42,605 nt of DNA, taken from Pseudomonadota bacterium. Its GTDB lineage: Bacteria; Pseudomonadota; Gammaproteobacteria; Pseudomonadales; Moraxellaceae. Under the pieces are notes generated by a model. The model did no database searches, was not told the origin of the DNA, and was given only the letters and a program-made list of their open reading frames with translations. This document shows positions 23,295 through 32,083 of this stretch, one piece after another. Numbering within the stretch: position 1 is the stretch's first letter; each line of letters begins with the position of its first letter. The stretch spans positions 1-42,605 of the forward strand of contig JAJZBU010000027.1 in NCBI GenBank assembly GCA_021851865.1, given 5' to 3'. Both the position numbers and the translations under genes were made by a program.

Positions 23295-23966
23295 CTAGGA
23301 ACGGGGCTCGATCACACCGGCGATGTGCGCCGACTGGAAACGCTTTTCATGAATGATGCGCTGCAGATTGCGCATGGTGTTGTAAGGAGCCTCTTGCAGG
23401 ACGATATTGATCGCCCAGGCCGGCAGATGACCGCGCGGGTCGACGTGACCTTCGGTGGTGACCTCGACCCAGCCATGTCCCAAGGGCCGGAAGGTCCAAT
23501 CTGAACGCAGTTGCCGGGTCCGAATGAAAGACGCGCGCGGCGGATAGAGCGCGGGGTCGGCATCACGCGCCTCGAGATGAACAACCAGGGTCTTCGGATC
23601 CTGCCACCAGTGCCCCTGCATCAAGGTATCGCGATTGGCCAGGGGCCACGGCATATGCGTTTCCATCAACAGGACGTAGCTATGCTGCGCCTCATCGCGA
23701 CGCAAGGTGAGAACCCGCTGACAATGATCGATCCAGTCGGGCGCGGCATCGACGTCATAGAACAGGGCCACCAGCGCCGCCAGCGAACTGCGCACGACGG
23801 TGCGCGCGCGAAAAGCCTTGATCGCTGAATCCTGCTGCACCCCCTTCCAGACCTGGACCTGTTGTTGATCCATGGCCAGATCCCAGTCATCGGCGTGAGC
23901 CTGCAGGCCGACCCAGCAAACAAGACCCAGTAACACTCTCTTCCAAGCATGCTCAGCCACGCGCAT
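23295..23966 (-). CDS. START-domain (lipid-binding-like) exported protein, copy 1
   Basis: About 223 residues with a Sec signal (RVLLGLVCWVGLQAHA, cleavage after AHA) and a START-like domain: VWKGVQQDSAIKAFRARTVV, ALFYDVDAAPDWIDHCQRV, MPWPLANRDTLMQ and WVEVTTEGHVDPRGHLPAW, then a C-terminal helix (EAPYNTMRNLQRIIHE). START domains bind sterols or phospholipids in a helix-grip pocket. It is a paralogue of the gene just upstream; landmarks such as the W-I/M-H, NRDT/DRDT and LRNL/MRNL segments align by eye. ATG 23966 shares one base with the upstream stop; a GTG at 23969 is an alternative. The actual ligand is unknown. Confidence 0.8.
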   Translation of the reverse strand: MRVAEHAWKRVLLGLVCWVGLQAHADDWDLAMDQQQVQVWKGVQQDSAIKAFRARTVVRSSLAALVALFYDVDAAPDWIDHCQRVLTLRRDEAQHSYVLLMETHMPWPLANRDTLMQGHWWQDPKTLVVHLEARDADPALYPPRASFIRTRQLRSDWTFRPLGHGWVEVTTEGHVDPRGHLPAWAINIVLQEAPYNTMRNLQRIIHEKRFQSAHIAGVIEPRS

Positions 23967-24637
23967 CACTCCGACTCCTTGATGCCATCGATCTGCGCCG
24001 CCTCATACTTGTGACGATGCACTTGCCTGTGCAGATTGCGCAGGCTGCCAAAAGGCAAATCCGTCACCACGAGATTCGTCGCCCAATCCGGAACCACACC
24101 ACCGGGTAGACCCATGCCGTCGAAAATGACGTCGACCTGATGATGCGGACCTGGTCGCAAGATCCATTCATTACGCATCTGCAACATGCGCACACAGTCG
24201 AGACAGGCGCCTCTTCCCCCAGGTTCACTCTCACTGCGCAGATGAACCGTACCGTCAGCGTCTTGCGTGAGCGAAGTTTTCATAAAAGTGTCGCGGTCAT
24301 GAAAAGGAAAGGGTACGGCCAAGACCAGATAGCTGTGTAGCTGCCGAGCGTCGCTACGATCGAGGACGGTGACTCGCCGCACGCGATGCATCCACGCCGG
24401 CAGGTGTTCGGTGTCCTCGAGCAGGGCGACCAGGGAAGCCAGACGCGCATGTACCTGAGTATAGGCACGAAACTCGCGCACGCCGGTGCCGGGCACGGCC
24501 CGCACCTCGACACGAACATGGTGTTGTTGGTCATCGATCACCTGCATCCAGGGACCGTCACCAGCCGCCGCATACACCGGCAGCACCAGCCACAGCCAAG
24601 ACCCAAGCGCAAATTTTCTTATGGTTGTTATCGTCAT
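23966..24637 (-). CDS. START-domain (lipid-binding-like) exported protein, copy 2
   Basis: 223 residues from ATG 24637 (GTG 24646 is an alternative), with a signal peptide ending near VYAAA. The START-like domain contains VRAVPGTGVREFRAYTQV, LLEDTEHLPAWMHRVRRV, VPFPFHDRDTFMK and VDVIFDGMGLPGGVVPDW, then LRNLHRQVH. A pair of cysteines (ACLDCVRM) is specific to this copy. It is first in a two-gene unit with its paralogue, suggesting gene duplication and possibly a two-protein periplasmic lipid-handling pair. No promoter stands out in the upstream 330 bases. Confidence 0.8.
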   Translation of the reverse strand: MTITTIRKFALGSWLWLVLPVYAAAGDGPWMQVIDDQQHHVRVEVRAVPGTGVREFRAYTQVHARLASLVALLEDTEHLPAWMHRVRRVTVLDRSDARQLHSYLVLAVPFPFHDRDTFMKTSLTQDADGTVHLRSESEPGGRGACLDCVRMLQMRNEWILRPGPHHQVDVIFDGMGLPGGVVPDWATNLVVTDLPFGSLRNLHRQVHRHKYEAAQIDGIKESE

Positions 24638-24850
24638 GAACGCCACAGGCCCGCCTGCCGTCGATTCGGACGTGCATTATGCCGGAATTTGACCTCATTG
24701 CACGGCCCTGATCGATGAACTGAGGACTTCTTCCGCATGACTGGCCATCCCGCCTCGTCACCCTGGCCATAAGACCAGTGACTTTTCCCGGCGATCAGCG
24801 GATAATTGGCACCCTCGTTTCATAAAAACAACTCAAAGATCGACGCCACC

Positions 24851-24890
24851 AGTCGAGTTGCCGACTTTCACGGTAGTCGGCAACTCGACT
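24851..24890. repeat. Perfect 16-bp inverted repeat upstream of the TRAP permease
   Basis: AGTCGAGTTGCCGACT (24851-24866) and AGTCGGCAACTCGACT (24875-24890) are exact reverse complements around TTCACGGT. It is the main feature of the 330-base gene-free stretch 24647-24976, which also holds two copies of CTGGCCAT. As RNA it would fold into a very stable hairpin ending 86 bases before the TRAP ATG. There is no following T-run, so it is not a standard terminator. It could be an operator, an RNA control element or the trace of an insertion. Confidence 0.85.
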
Positions 24891-24976
24891 TCCCATTATT
24901 ATGGCGACGCTCCGGATCGATCGGGATGCGTCGACCGGGATGCTTCATCGCCGCATAAAATAGAAAGGGACCCACG

Positions 24977-27079
24977 ATGCACTCTTCAACAAAAACTGCG
25001 TTTATGAACCGAACCTGGGGCGAATGGCTGTCCAGCTTGCCGATGTTCGCTCTGCTCCTGCTGACTTTGATCATTGGCACGGGTGAGATGGTCCACGGCC
25101 AGCTCCTGCGCATGGGCGAACATCTTTTTGGCAATCCCGGCGATGGCGTCCAGTACTTCATGCTGCGCGCCGACCCCAGCCACCCGACCTGCAACCCGCA
25201 TCCCGACATCGACGCTCTGGTCCGTCAGCAGGCGGCCGGGGGCGGTGGTAGCGCCGCCAGTGGTGACGATTTCGGCAGCCTGTTCGCGAATGCGCCGGTG
25301 GATCAATCCGCCATCCGCGAATCGGTGGAGAAGTCGGTGGCGCTGTGTCAGCAACAACACCTGATGTACCACAAGATCACACACTATCTCACCCCGGGAC
25401 TACGCATCTACCGCAGTTTCGAGACTTCTTTCTTCTGGCTCTTCCACTTCGGCATGGACAATCGCCCCCTGCTGCTGCTGCTGGTCGTCTTCGTCGCCTC
25501 CTTGACCACCACCTTGAGCCATCACCACATCGGTCTGCGCCCGGCGCGCAGCGTCGCCGACTTCCGTACCCAGGCGATCGCCATGACCCTGGCCAACGCC
25601 TTGCTGGTCGTCGCGACGGCCAGCCATCTCTGGTCCGACATGAACTCGGGCGTGCCCATCGACAAACCGTGGATCTTCTGGATCTGGATCCTCATGTTCA
25701 GCTGCCTGACTCTGATCAGCGCCAGCCAGATTGTGCGCGTCCCCGCCCGCGCCGAAGCCGGCGGCTCCTGGGGCAAGGCGCTGCTGTCCATCCCGCTCTA
25801 CGCCTTCATGGCGATCAATGGCAGCATTTATTTCATAAGCCACGGCGATCGCCCAGCCCTGTCCATCTACATGAACCAGATGCTCGATCTGTCGAACATC
25901 TTCCTCAATCTGGCGCTCTACATCTGGACCGGCATGCTGCTCAAGCAGACGCGCGTCGTCGACCATTTCCTCGACATTTTGCGCCCCTGGAAGTTCTCGC
26001 CGGAGATGCTCACCTACATCATCCTGCTCGCCGCCGCCGTGCCTACGGCCTACACCGGCGCCTCGGGGATCTTCGTCATCGCCGCCGGCCCCCTCATCTA
26101 TCATGAAGTGCGCCACGCCGGTGGCAGCCGTCAGTTCGCCCTGGCGGCGACGGCGATGTCCGGCTCGCTCGGCGTCGTGCTGCGCCCCTGCCTGCTGGTC
26201 GTGCTGATCGCCGCCCTGAATAAGGAAGTCACCACCGCCCAGCTCTTCCAGTGGGGCTTTTGGGTCTTTCTGCTGACCTCGACGCTGTTCTTCGTCGTCT
26301 CGCAGCTGCACCGCGTCCGCCGCGTCCAGATCGAGCGTGCCAGCGTCGCCATTCCCGGCATGATCCGCAACTGCGTGCCGGTGGTGCCTTACATCATGAT
26401 CATCGCCCTGGTCGTGCTCGCCTACCGCGTCCTGCTCAACACGCCGCTCAATGAGTTCACCGCGCCGGTGATCATGCCCATCATCATGCTGGTGCTGGTG
26501 GTCTTCGACAAACTGCGCCGCCCCACCGCCACCTCGAATGAACGGCGCAGTGAGCGTCGCTCCGGCCTGGAAGAGTCGGTGCGGCACGCCACCAACGAGA
26601 CCACCGGTCACATCGGCGCCCTGATCATGCTCATGTGCCTATCCCTGTCTGTCGGCGGTCTGGTCGAGCGCTCCGGCATCATGGACCTAGCTCCGACCCA
26701 CTTCCCCAACATCTGGCTGGCCATGGCCTTCCTGGTGGTCACCAAGGTGCTCGTCGGCATGGTCATGGACCCCTTCGGCGCCGTCATCCTGGTGTCCGGC
26801 ACCCTGGCGCCGATCGCCTACCACAACGGCATCAACCCGGTGCATTTCTGGATGATGGTGCTGGTCGCCTTCGAACTCGGCTATCTGCTGCCACCGGTCG
26901 CCCTCAATCAGTTGCTGACGCGCCAGGTCATCGGCGAGGAGGAGATCGACAAAGCCGACCACGAGGTCAAGGATCTGCGCTTCTTCCGCCGCTATGAACG
27001 CTGGATCGTGCCGGTGACGGTGATGACCATCGGTCTGATCATCGTCGCCTTCGTCCCCCTGCTCATGGTCGGCAAGTAA
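24977..27079 (+). CDS. TRAP-type transporter large permease (DctM-like), long fused form
   Basis: The 700-residue, strongly hydrophobic protein starts at ATG 24977 (AAAGGGA upstream). After one membrane helix there is a polar loop (about residues 45-130) with a GGGGSAASGDD stretch, then several helices that may correspond to the small DctQ-like part. The C-terminal half is DctM-like: SGSLGVVLRPCLLVVLIAAL, MVMDPFGAVILVSGTLAPIA and GINPVHFWMMVLVAFELGYL followed by PPVALNQ, the last very typical of TRAP large subunits. It would use a sodium or proton gradient to import an organic acid. No DctP binding protein is adjacent, so the substrate is unknown and the binding protein, if any, is elsewhere. 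Confidence 0.85.
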   Translation: MHSSTKTAFMNRTWGEWLSSLPMFALLLLTLIIGTGEMVHGQLLRMGEHLFGNPGDGVQYFMLRADPSHPTCNPHPDIDALVRQQAAGGGGSAASGDDFGSLFANAPVDQSAIRESVEKSVALCQQQHLMYHKITHYLTPGLRIYRSFETSFFWLFHFGMDNRPLLLLLVVFVASLTTTLSHHHIGLRPARSVADFRTQAIAMTLANALLVVATASHLWSDMNSGVPIDKPWIFWIWILMFSCLTLISASQIVRVPARAEAGGSWGKALLSIPLYAFMAINGSIYFISHGDRPALSIYMNQMLDLSNIFLNLALYIWTGMLLKQTRVVDHFLDILRPWKFSPEMLTYIILLAAAVPTAYTGASGIFVIAAGPLIYHEVRHAGGSRQFALAATAMSGSLGVVLRPCLLVVLIAALNKEVTTAQLFQWGFWVFLLTSTLFFVVSQLHRVRRVQIERASVAIPGMIRNCVPVVPYIMIIALVVLAYRVLLNTPLNEFTAPVIMPIIMLVLVVFDKLRRPTATSNERRSERRSGLEESVRHATNETTGHIGALIMLMCLSLSVGGLVERSGIMDLAPTHFPNIWLAMAFLVVTKVLVGMVMDPFGAVILVSGTLAPIAYHNGINPVHFWMMVLVAFELGYLLPPVALNQLLTRQVIGEEEIDKADHEVKDLRFFRRYERWIVPVTVMTIGLIIVAFVPLLMVGK

Positions 27080-27090
27080 ACGTCCCATCG

Positions 27091-27118
27091 ATTCCTCTCC
27101 GCCGCACGGCGGAGAGGA
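27091..27118. terminator. 13-bp perfect inverted repeat between convergent genes
   Basis: TTCCTCTCCGCCG (27091-27103) and CGGCGGAGAGGAA (27106-27118) flank CA, starting 12 bases after the TRAP stop and ending 10 bases before the stop of the next, convergent gene. There is no T-run on either strand, so it is probably a shared transcript-end hairpin more than a classical terminator. Confidence 0.55.
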
Positions 27119-27128
27119 AATCCCTAGC

Positions 27129-27425
27129 TCAGCTCCGCCGCAGAACACGCTCGCGCAAAGGCATGCGCAGCGTCTGCCAGCGTTCACGCGGGATCATACG
27201 CAGCAGATAGGTCAAGGCCATCGCCGCGAACACCGTCGCCAGCAACGAAGGCAGCCAATCCATCTGCACCGGCAGCAACAACACGTCGTGCATCAGCACC
27301 GATGTCAGACAGATCACCGCCGCCGCGACACCGAGCCACTGCCGGCTCACCCAGGTGCCCGCCAGGAGCAAAACCAATCCGATGATTCCCACAACCTGAA
27401 GAAAATTGGGCATGACGATCGTCAT
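27129..27425 (-). CDS. Small inner-membrane protein, unknown function
   Basis: 98 residues starting at ATG 27425 with GAGGTG eight bases upstream. Three hydrophobic helices are visible: VVGIIGLVLLLAGTWV, WLGVAAAVICLTSVLM and LPSLLATVFAAMALTYLL, then a basic C-terminus (RERWQTLRMPLRERVLRRS), predicted on the cytoplasmic side. I do not recognise a family. It is a single gene convergent with the TRAP permease. Confidence 0.65.
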   Translation of the reverse strand: MTIVMPNFLQVVGIIGLVLLLAGTWVSRQWLGVAAAVICLTSVLMHDVLLLPVQMDWLPSLLATVFAAMALTYLLRMIPRERWQTLRMPLRERVLRRS

Positions 27426-27516
27426 TTTAAGTCACCTCGCATCACAGAAGCCTTAGGATGAACGCGCTTCCGTTCCGGTGGGGTCACCCACAGATGTGTC
27501 TCCGACATCTACCAGT

Positions 27517-27547
27517 ATCATACACCAGATGACGGATTGTCTGGCAA
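27517..27547 (-). promoter_or_regulatory. Weak candidate promoter of the small membrane protein gene
   Basis: On the minus strand TTGCCA (27547-27542), 19 bases and TATGAT (27522-27517). Hexamers are good but the spacer is long. The rest of the 267-base gap 27426-27692 shows nothing clear. Confidence 0.3.
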
Positions 27548-27692
27548 GATACTTTTTATGACGGCAGAACGAGCGCTTCATGGCGGAAATTGTCTAACAA
27601 TCACCGCCGCGATTAAGAGTACATGCGTTCACCGAAAATGGCAAGAACTAGATAACGCCGACTCTGTTACAGTCATCAATGGCGCAAAGAGG

Positions 27693-29051
27693 TTACCAAA
27701 TGCCTCCAAGAGCCTGCACCAGCAAGGCCTCGGCATTGAGATCCTGGGCCTGTAGTTGCCGCCAGAGCAGCTCTTGTGCAAGCCAGTTGCTGCGCGCCTG
27801 CAGGACATTCGCCGCCGCCACCGTGCCGGCGTCGTACTGATGCTGGGTCAGCTGCAGAGTCTGCTGCGCCGTGCGCAGGCTGATCTGCGCCGCCGCTTCT
27901 TGTTGTCGCAACCCCTGCACCGCCACCCAGTCATCCTGAGCCTCCTGGATCGCCTGCAGAATCGTCGCTCGATATTGTTCTGCCGTCTGGCGATAACTGG
28001 CACGTGCGATCGCCAGTTCAGCTCGCCGCAAGCCCCCAGCAAAGAGAGTTTGCGCCAGACTCGGCCCGATCGACCAAGTGCGGTACGGCGTGGCGCGCAG
28101 GTAGCCGAGCTGACTGGATGAAAAATTCGCACCCAGACTCAGCACCGGAAACCAGGCCAGTTCCGCCACATGCACGGCGGCATTGGCAGCGGCGACTTGA
28201 CGCTCGGCGGCGGCGACGTCGGGGCGGCGTTGCAGGAGAGTCGCCGGCAGTCCCGGCGCCACAGCGAGGCGTGCCGGTAAGCGCGTCGGCAAGGTCAGTG
28301 TCTCGATCCCCGCCGCCTCGCCACACAGCGTCGTCAGCGCGTGGCGCAATTGCTGTTCCTGCCAGCGATCGTGCACCACCTGCTGCTGGCTCGCCGCGAG
28401 ATTGCCCTGCGCCAAGAGCTGCGCCGCCGAAGAGACGACCCCAGCGTCGAGCTGATGCTGGGTCATCGTCAGCAGACGCTGATTCAGGTCGAGCATCTCG
28501 CTATCGAGGCGTTGCTGCTGATCCGCCGCCAACAGCGCGAAGTAGGCTTGCGCCACCTGCGCAGTCAACGACAGCTGCGCCGCCGCCAGCAACTGCTGCT
28601 GCGCCTGCGCCAGCGCTTTCCGCTGCCGCACCTGCCAGCGGATCGTGCCCCAGAGATCAGGAACCCAGTTGGCTTGCGCGCCCCAGCCACGCGAGGTGCC
28701 GACCCCCAGGGCCGTCTGACCACGGCTCGCCTGGGCGCTGGCCGAGATTGAAGGCCACCACGGTGCCTCCGCCAGATCGATCTCGGCGTGCGCCTGATCC
28801 CACTGCGCGCTGGCGATGGCCAGGGTCGGATTGGAGCGCAAGGCCCGTGTTTCCAGGCCATCGAGAACCGGATCATGCCAGGCCTGCCACCAGGAACCCG
28901 CCGGCTTGCTTGCATCGGCCTGCGCCATCACCCAGTCGGCGCCGTCATAGTGTGCTGGCAATGCCACCTTGGCGGGCGCCGGCGGCTCGGCGCTACAGCT
29001 CAGCAGCGCCGCACACAGCAGCACACCACTCCCCCGCCCCGCCCATCTCAT
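27693..29051 (-). CDS. Outer-membrane efflux lipoprotein (NodT/OprM family)
   Basis: This is the TolC-like outer-membrane channel of the RND pump encoded upstream. The frame extends to 29123, but ATG 29051 overlaps the pump gene's stop as ATGA and gives a lipoprotein signal: MRWAGRGSGVLLCAALLSC. 452 residues. The OEP repeats are typical: WWQAWHDPVLDGLETRAL, ANWVPDLWGTIRWQVRQR, LLQRRPDVAAAERQVAAANA and WSIGPSLAQTLFAGGLRRAE. It probably assembles as a trimer with MdtABC-like partners. Last gene of the five-gene unit. Confidence 0.93.
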   Translation of the reverse strand: MRWAGRGSGVLLCAALLSCSAEPPAPAKVALPAHYDGADWVMAQADASKPAGSWWQAWHDPVLDGLETRALRSNPTLAIASAQWDQAHAEIDLAEAPWWPSISASAQASRGQTALGVGTSRGWGAQANWVPDLWGTIRWQVRQRKALAQAQQQLLAAAQLSLTAQVAQAYFALLAADQQQRLDSEMLDLNQRLLTMTQHQLDAGVVSSAAQLLAQGNLAASQQQVVHDRWQEQQLRHALTTLCGEAAGIETLTLPTRLPARLAVAPGLPATLLQRRPDVAAAERQVAAANAAVHVAELAWFPVLSLGANFSSSQLGYLRATPYRTWSIGPSLAQTLFAGGLRRAELAIARASYRQTAEQYRATILQAIQEAQDDWVAVQGLRQQEAAAQISLRTAQQTLQLTQHQYDAGTVAAANVLQARSNWLAQELLWRQLQAQDLNAEALLVQALGGIW

Positions 29052-32000
29052 GCCTGCTTTTTGCGCCATCGCCATGTCTCCAGAACCACATAGATCACCG
29101 GTGTGGTGTAAAGCGTCAACCATTGGCTGAAGATCAGTCCGCCGATGATCGTCCAGCCGAGAGGTCGCCGCATCTCACTGCCCTCGCCCCAACCAAGAGC
29201 CAGGGGCAACGCCCCGAGCAGTGCCGCCAGCGTCGTCATCATGATCGGGCGATAGCGATGCTCACAGGCGAGTTCGATGGCGCGGCGGATCGTCTGGCCA
29301 CGCCGCCGTTCCTGCTGCGCGAAATCGATCATCATGATGGCGTTTTTCTTGACGATGCCGATCAACAGGATGAGCCCGATCATCGCGATCAGCGTCAGCT
29401 GCAGATGCAGGAACAGCAAGGTCAGCAGGGCGCCCATGCCGGCGGAAGGCAGGGTGCTGAGAATGGTCAAAGGATGCAAAAAACTTTCATAGAGGATGCC
29501 AAGAACGATGTAGAGCATGGCGAGAGCGGCCAGGATCAAGAGCGGCTCGCTGCCCCTGTCCTGCTCGAAGGCCTTGGCGGTGCCCTGAAAACTGCCTTCG
29601 ATGGCGCTCGGCAAGTGCATGTCGGCGACGCGGCGGTGGATGCGATCGACCGCCTGTGACAGGGCTACCCCATGCGCCAAGTTGAAGGACAAAGTGGCCG
29701 CCGCCAGTCCATCCTGGTGGCTGACGCTCAGCGGCGTCCAGTCCTGGTGCACCTGCATGACACTGTCGAGCGGCACACTGCGGCCGGTGCTGCTGTCCAT
29801 ATTGAGTTCATGCAGGCTGGCGGCCGATCGTTGCAAGGCTTCCGGCACTTCCAGCACGACGTGATATTGATTGAGCGGACCGTAGATCACCGAAACCAAG
29901 CGCTGCGCATAGGCGCTGTTGAGGCTGTCATCGACCTGCGCCATGTTGAGACCATAGACGGCGAGACGATCGCGATCGACGGCGAGCCGGGTCGCCTGAC
30001 CGTGGTCCTGCTCATCCGAACTGACGTCCTCAAGACCTGGAATGCGGCGCAGGGCCGCTATCACACGCGGCTCATAGCGCCGCAAGAGCGCAAGATCACT
30101 GCTCTCCAGGGTGTATTGATAGAGGGCATTACTCGCCCGCCCGCCCATGCGCAGGTCTTCCATCGGCTGCAGATACATGCGCGCACCGGAGATCGCGGCG
30201 AGGCGCGGTCGCAGACGATCGATCACCTGCAAGGGACTGCCTCGCCCACGCGACTTGGGTTTCAGGCTGACGAAGAAAGTCGCAACATTGCTGGCGTCAC
30301 CGGTCTTGCCACCGGTAAAGGCCATCACCTTGTCGACGGCGGGATCCGCCTGGATGATGCGCGAGGCCATCTGCATGCGCTGATTCATGGCGGCAAAGGA
30401 ACTGCTCTGATCGGCCTGCAGGATGCCGCGCAGCCGCCCCGTGTCCTGGGGCGGCAGAAACCCCTTGCTGACAACGGTAAAAAGAAAGAGCGTCAGCAGC
30501 AAGGTCCCCAGCCACAGGACGAGCATCCAGCGTGGTCGCTGCAAAGCCCACTGCAAGGAACGTCGATACGCCGGCAGCCCATAAGCGACGTGACCGGCCG
30601 CCGCACTCGGGCGCAGCAAGCGCGAAGCCAGCACCGGCGTCAGAGTGAGCGAGATGATCATCGACAACAGCACAGCGAAGGCCAAGGTGATGGCGAACTC
30701 ACGAAACAATCGCCCCATGATGCCGCCCATGAACATGATGGGGATGAAGACCGCGATCAGGGACAGGCTCATCGACAGGACGGTAAACGTCACTTCTGCC
30801 GTACCCCGCCGCGCCGCGCGCATGACCGGCATGCCGGCGTCGACATGGCGGGCGATATTTTCTAGGACGACGATGGCGTCATCGACGACAAAGCCCGCCG
30901 CCACGGTCATCGCCATCAGGGACAGCATGTCCAGGCTGTAGCCCCCAAGGTAGAGCGCCGCGCACGTTGCCAGCAGACTGACCGGAATACTGACGCTCGG
31001 AATCAAGGTGGCGTAAGCGTCACGCAGGAAGAGAAAAACGACGAGCACGACCAGCAACACCGAGATCAACAGACTGATCTCGACGTCCTGCAAAGCGACA
31101 CGTATGGATGGCGAACGATCGATGCTCAGGCGCAGATGGGCGCTCCCCGGCAAGGCCGCCTGCAGTTCGGCGAGATGCGCTTTGACGCCTTCCACCGTCG
31201 CCAGAATGTTGGCTCCCGGTTGACGAAAGACGAGTATCACCACCGACGGCTCACCGTTCATCAGCCCGGCGTTGCGCGCGTCTTCAAGGCCTCGGCGCAC
31301 ATCGGCGACCTGGCGCAGGCGCAGGGCGTGACCCTGATGCCAAGCGATGACCTGGTCGGCGTAAGCGTGTGCCCGACTCAGCTGATCCTGGGCGGCTAGG
31401 ACATATTGCCGACCGGCGCTGACGACATAGCCGGTGGGTGCGTGCACATTGGCGGTCTGCAGCGCCTGACGCAACTGCGCCAGGTCGAGCCCCTGCTGCG
31501 CGAGACGGCGCGGATCAACCGCGACGCGCACGGCCGGCAGGGAGCCGCCGCCGACGATCACCTGACCGATGCCATCGAGCTGCGATATTTTCTGCGCGAT
31601 GATGCTCGACGCCAGATCATAGAGTTGGCCGCGATCGAGGACTGCCGAGGTCAAGGCCATGACCATGATCGGTGCATCGGCCGGATTGATCTTGCGGTAA
31701 AGCGGATACGACGGCATGCCACTCGGCAGCAGCGGCAACGCCGCGTTGATGGCCGCCTGCACATCGCGTGCAGCGCCATCGATGGAGCGATTGAGATCGA
31801 ACTGCAGCACGATTTCGGTCATGCCGAGCGCGCTTTGCGAGGTCATTTCCTGTACACCGGCGATACGTCCGAGACTGCGCTCCAGCGGCGCCGCGACGGT
31901 GGCGGCCACCACCTCGGGACTGGCGCCGGGCAACTGCGCCTGCACCTGGATGGTCGGAAAATCGACCTGCGGCAAAGGCGCCACCGGCAGGAGTTCGAAG

Positions 32001-32083
32001 CCGATCACACCGGCCAGGATCAACGCCATGGTCAGCAGGGTGATGGCCACCGGACGGCGTAAAAAACCATCGCGCCATCTCAC
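29048..32083 (-). CDS. mdtC: RND efflux pump inner-membrane subunit, MdtC-like
   Basis: This is a proton-driven drug efflux protein of about 1011 residues and 12 helices. The N-terminus RRPVAITLLTMALILAGVIG and LPQVDFPTIQVQAQLPGAS are typical. The proton-relay DD pair is in AAGFVVDDAIVVLENIA, and GILYESFLHPLTILSTLPSA and LLIGIVKKNAIMMIDFA are conserved. GTG 32083 overlaps the mdtB stop (GTGA) and fits the 4-base overlaps of the rest of this operon; a GTG at 32092 is the alternative. Two different RND subunits in tandem fit the MdtBC heterotrimer arrangement. Substrates cannot be read from sequence. Confidence 0.9.
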   Translation of the reverse strand: MRWRDGFLRRPVAITLLTMALILAGVIGFELLPVAPLPQVDFPTIQVQAQLPGASPEVVAATVAAPLERSLGRIAGVQEMTSQSALGMTEIVLQFDLNRSIDGAARDVQAAINAALPLLPSGMPSYPLYRKINPADAPIMVMALTSAVLDRGQLYDLASSIIAQKISQLDGIGQVIVGGGSLPAVRVAVDPRRLAQQGLDLAQLRQALQTANVHAPTGYVVSAGRQYVLAAQDQLSRAHAYADQVIAWHQGHALRLRQVADVRRGLEDARNAGLMNGEPSVVILVFRQPGANILATVEGVKAHLAELQAALPGSAHLRLSIDRSPSIRVALQDVEISLLISVLLVVLVVFLFLRDAYATLIPSVSIPVSLLATCAALYLGGYSLDMLSLMAMTVAAGFVVDDAIVVLENIARHVDAGMPVMRAARRGTAEVTFTVLSMSLSLIAVFIPIMFMGGIMGRLFREFAITLAFAVLLSMIISLTLTPVLASRLLRPSAAAGHVAYGLPAYRRSLQWALQRPRWMLVLWLGTLLLTLFLFTVVSKGFLPPQDTGRLRGILQADQSSSFAAMNQRMQMASRIIQADPAVDKVMAFTGGKTGDASNVATFFVSLKPKSRGRGSPLQVIDRLRPRLAAISGARMYLQPMEDLRMGGRASNALYQYTLESSDLALLRRYEPRVIAALRRIPGLEDVSSDEQDHGQATRLAVDRDRLAVYGLNMAQVDDSLNSAYAQRLVSVIYGPLNQYHVVLEVPEALQRSAASLHELNMDSSTGRSVPLDSVMQVHQDWTPLSVSHQDGLAAATLSFNLAHGVALSQAVDRIHRRVADMHLPSAIEGSFQGTAKAFEQDRGSEPLLILAALAMLYIVLGILYESFLHPLTILSTLPSAGMGALLTLLFLHLQLTLIAMIGLILLIGIVKKNAIMMIDFAQQERRRGQTIRRAIELACEHRYRPIMMTTLAALLGALPLALGWGEGSEMRRPLGWTIIGGLIFSQWLTLYTTPVIYVVLETWRWRKKQA

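Noticed and set aside
25400-26611. 403-codon minus-strand frame opposite the TRAP permease
   Set aside because: Asp/Gly/Gln/His-rich product typical of the complement of a GC-rich membrane-protein gene; no start context or motif.
28004-29659. Long open frame (551 codons) on the plus strand opposite the efflux genes
   Set aside because: It is an antisense shadow of strongly motif-bearing RND and channel genes; the product is low-complexity Arg/Pro/Ser-rich.
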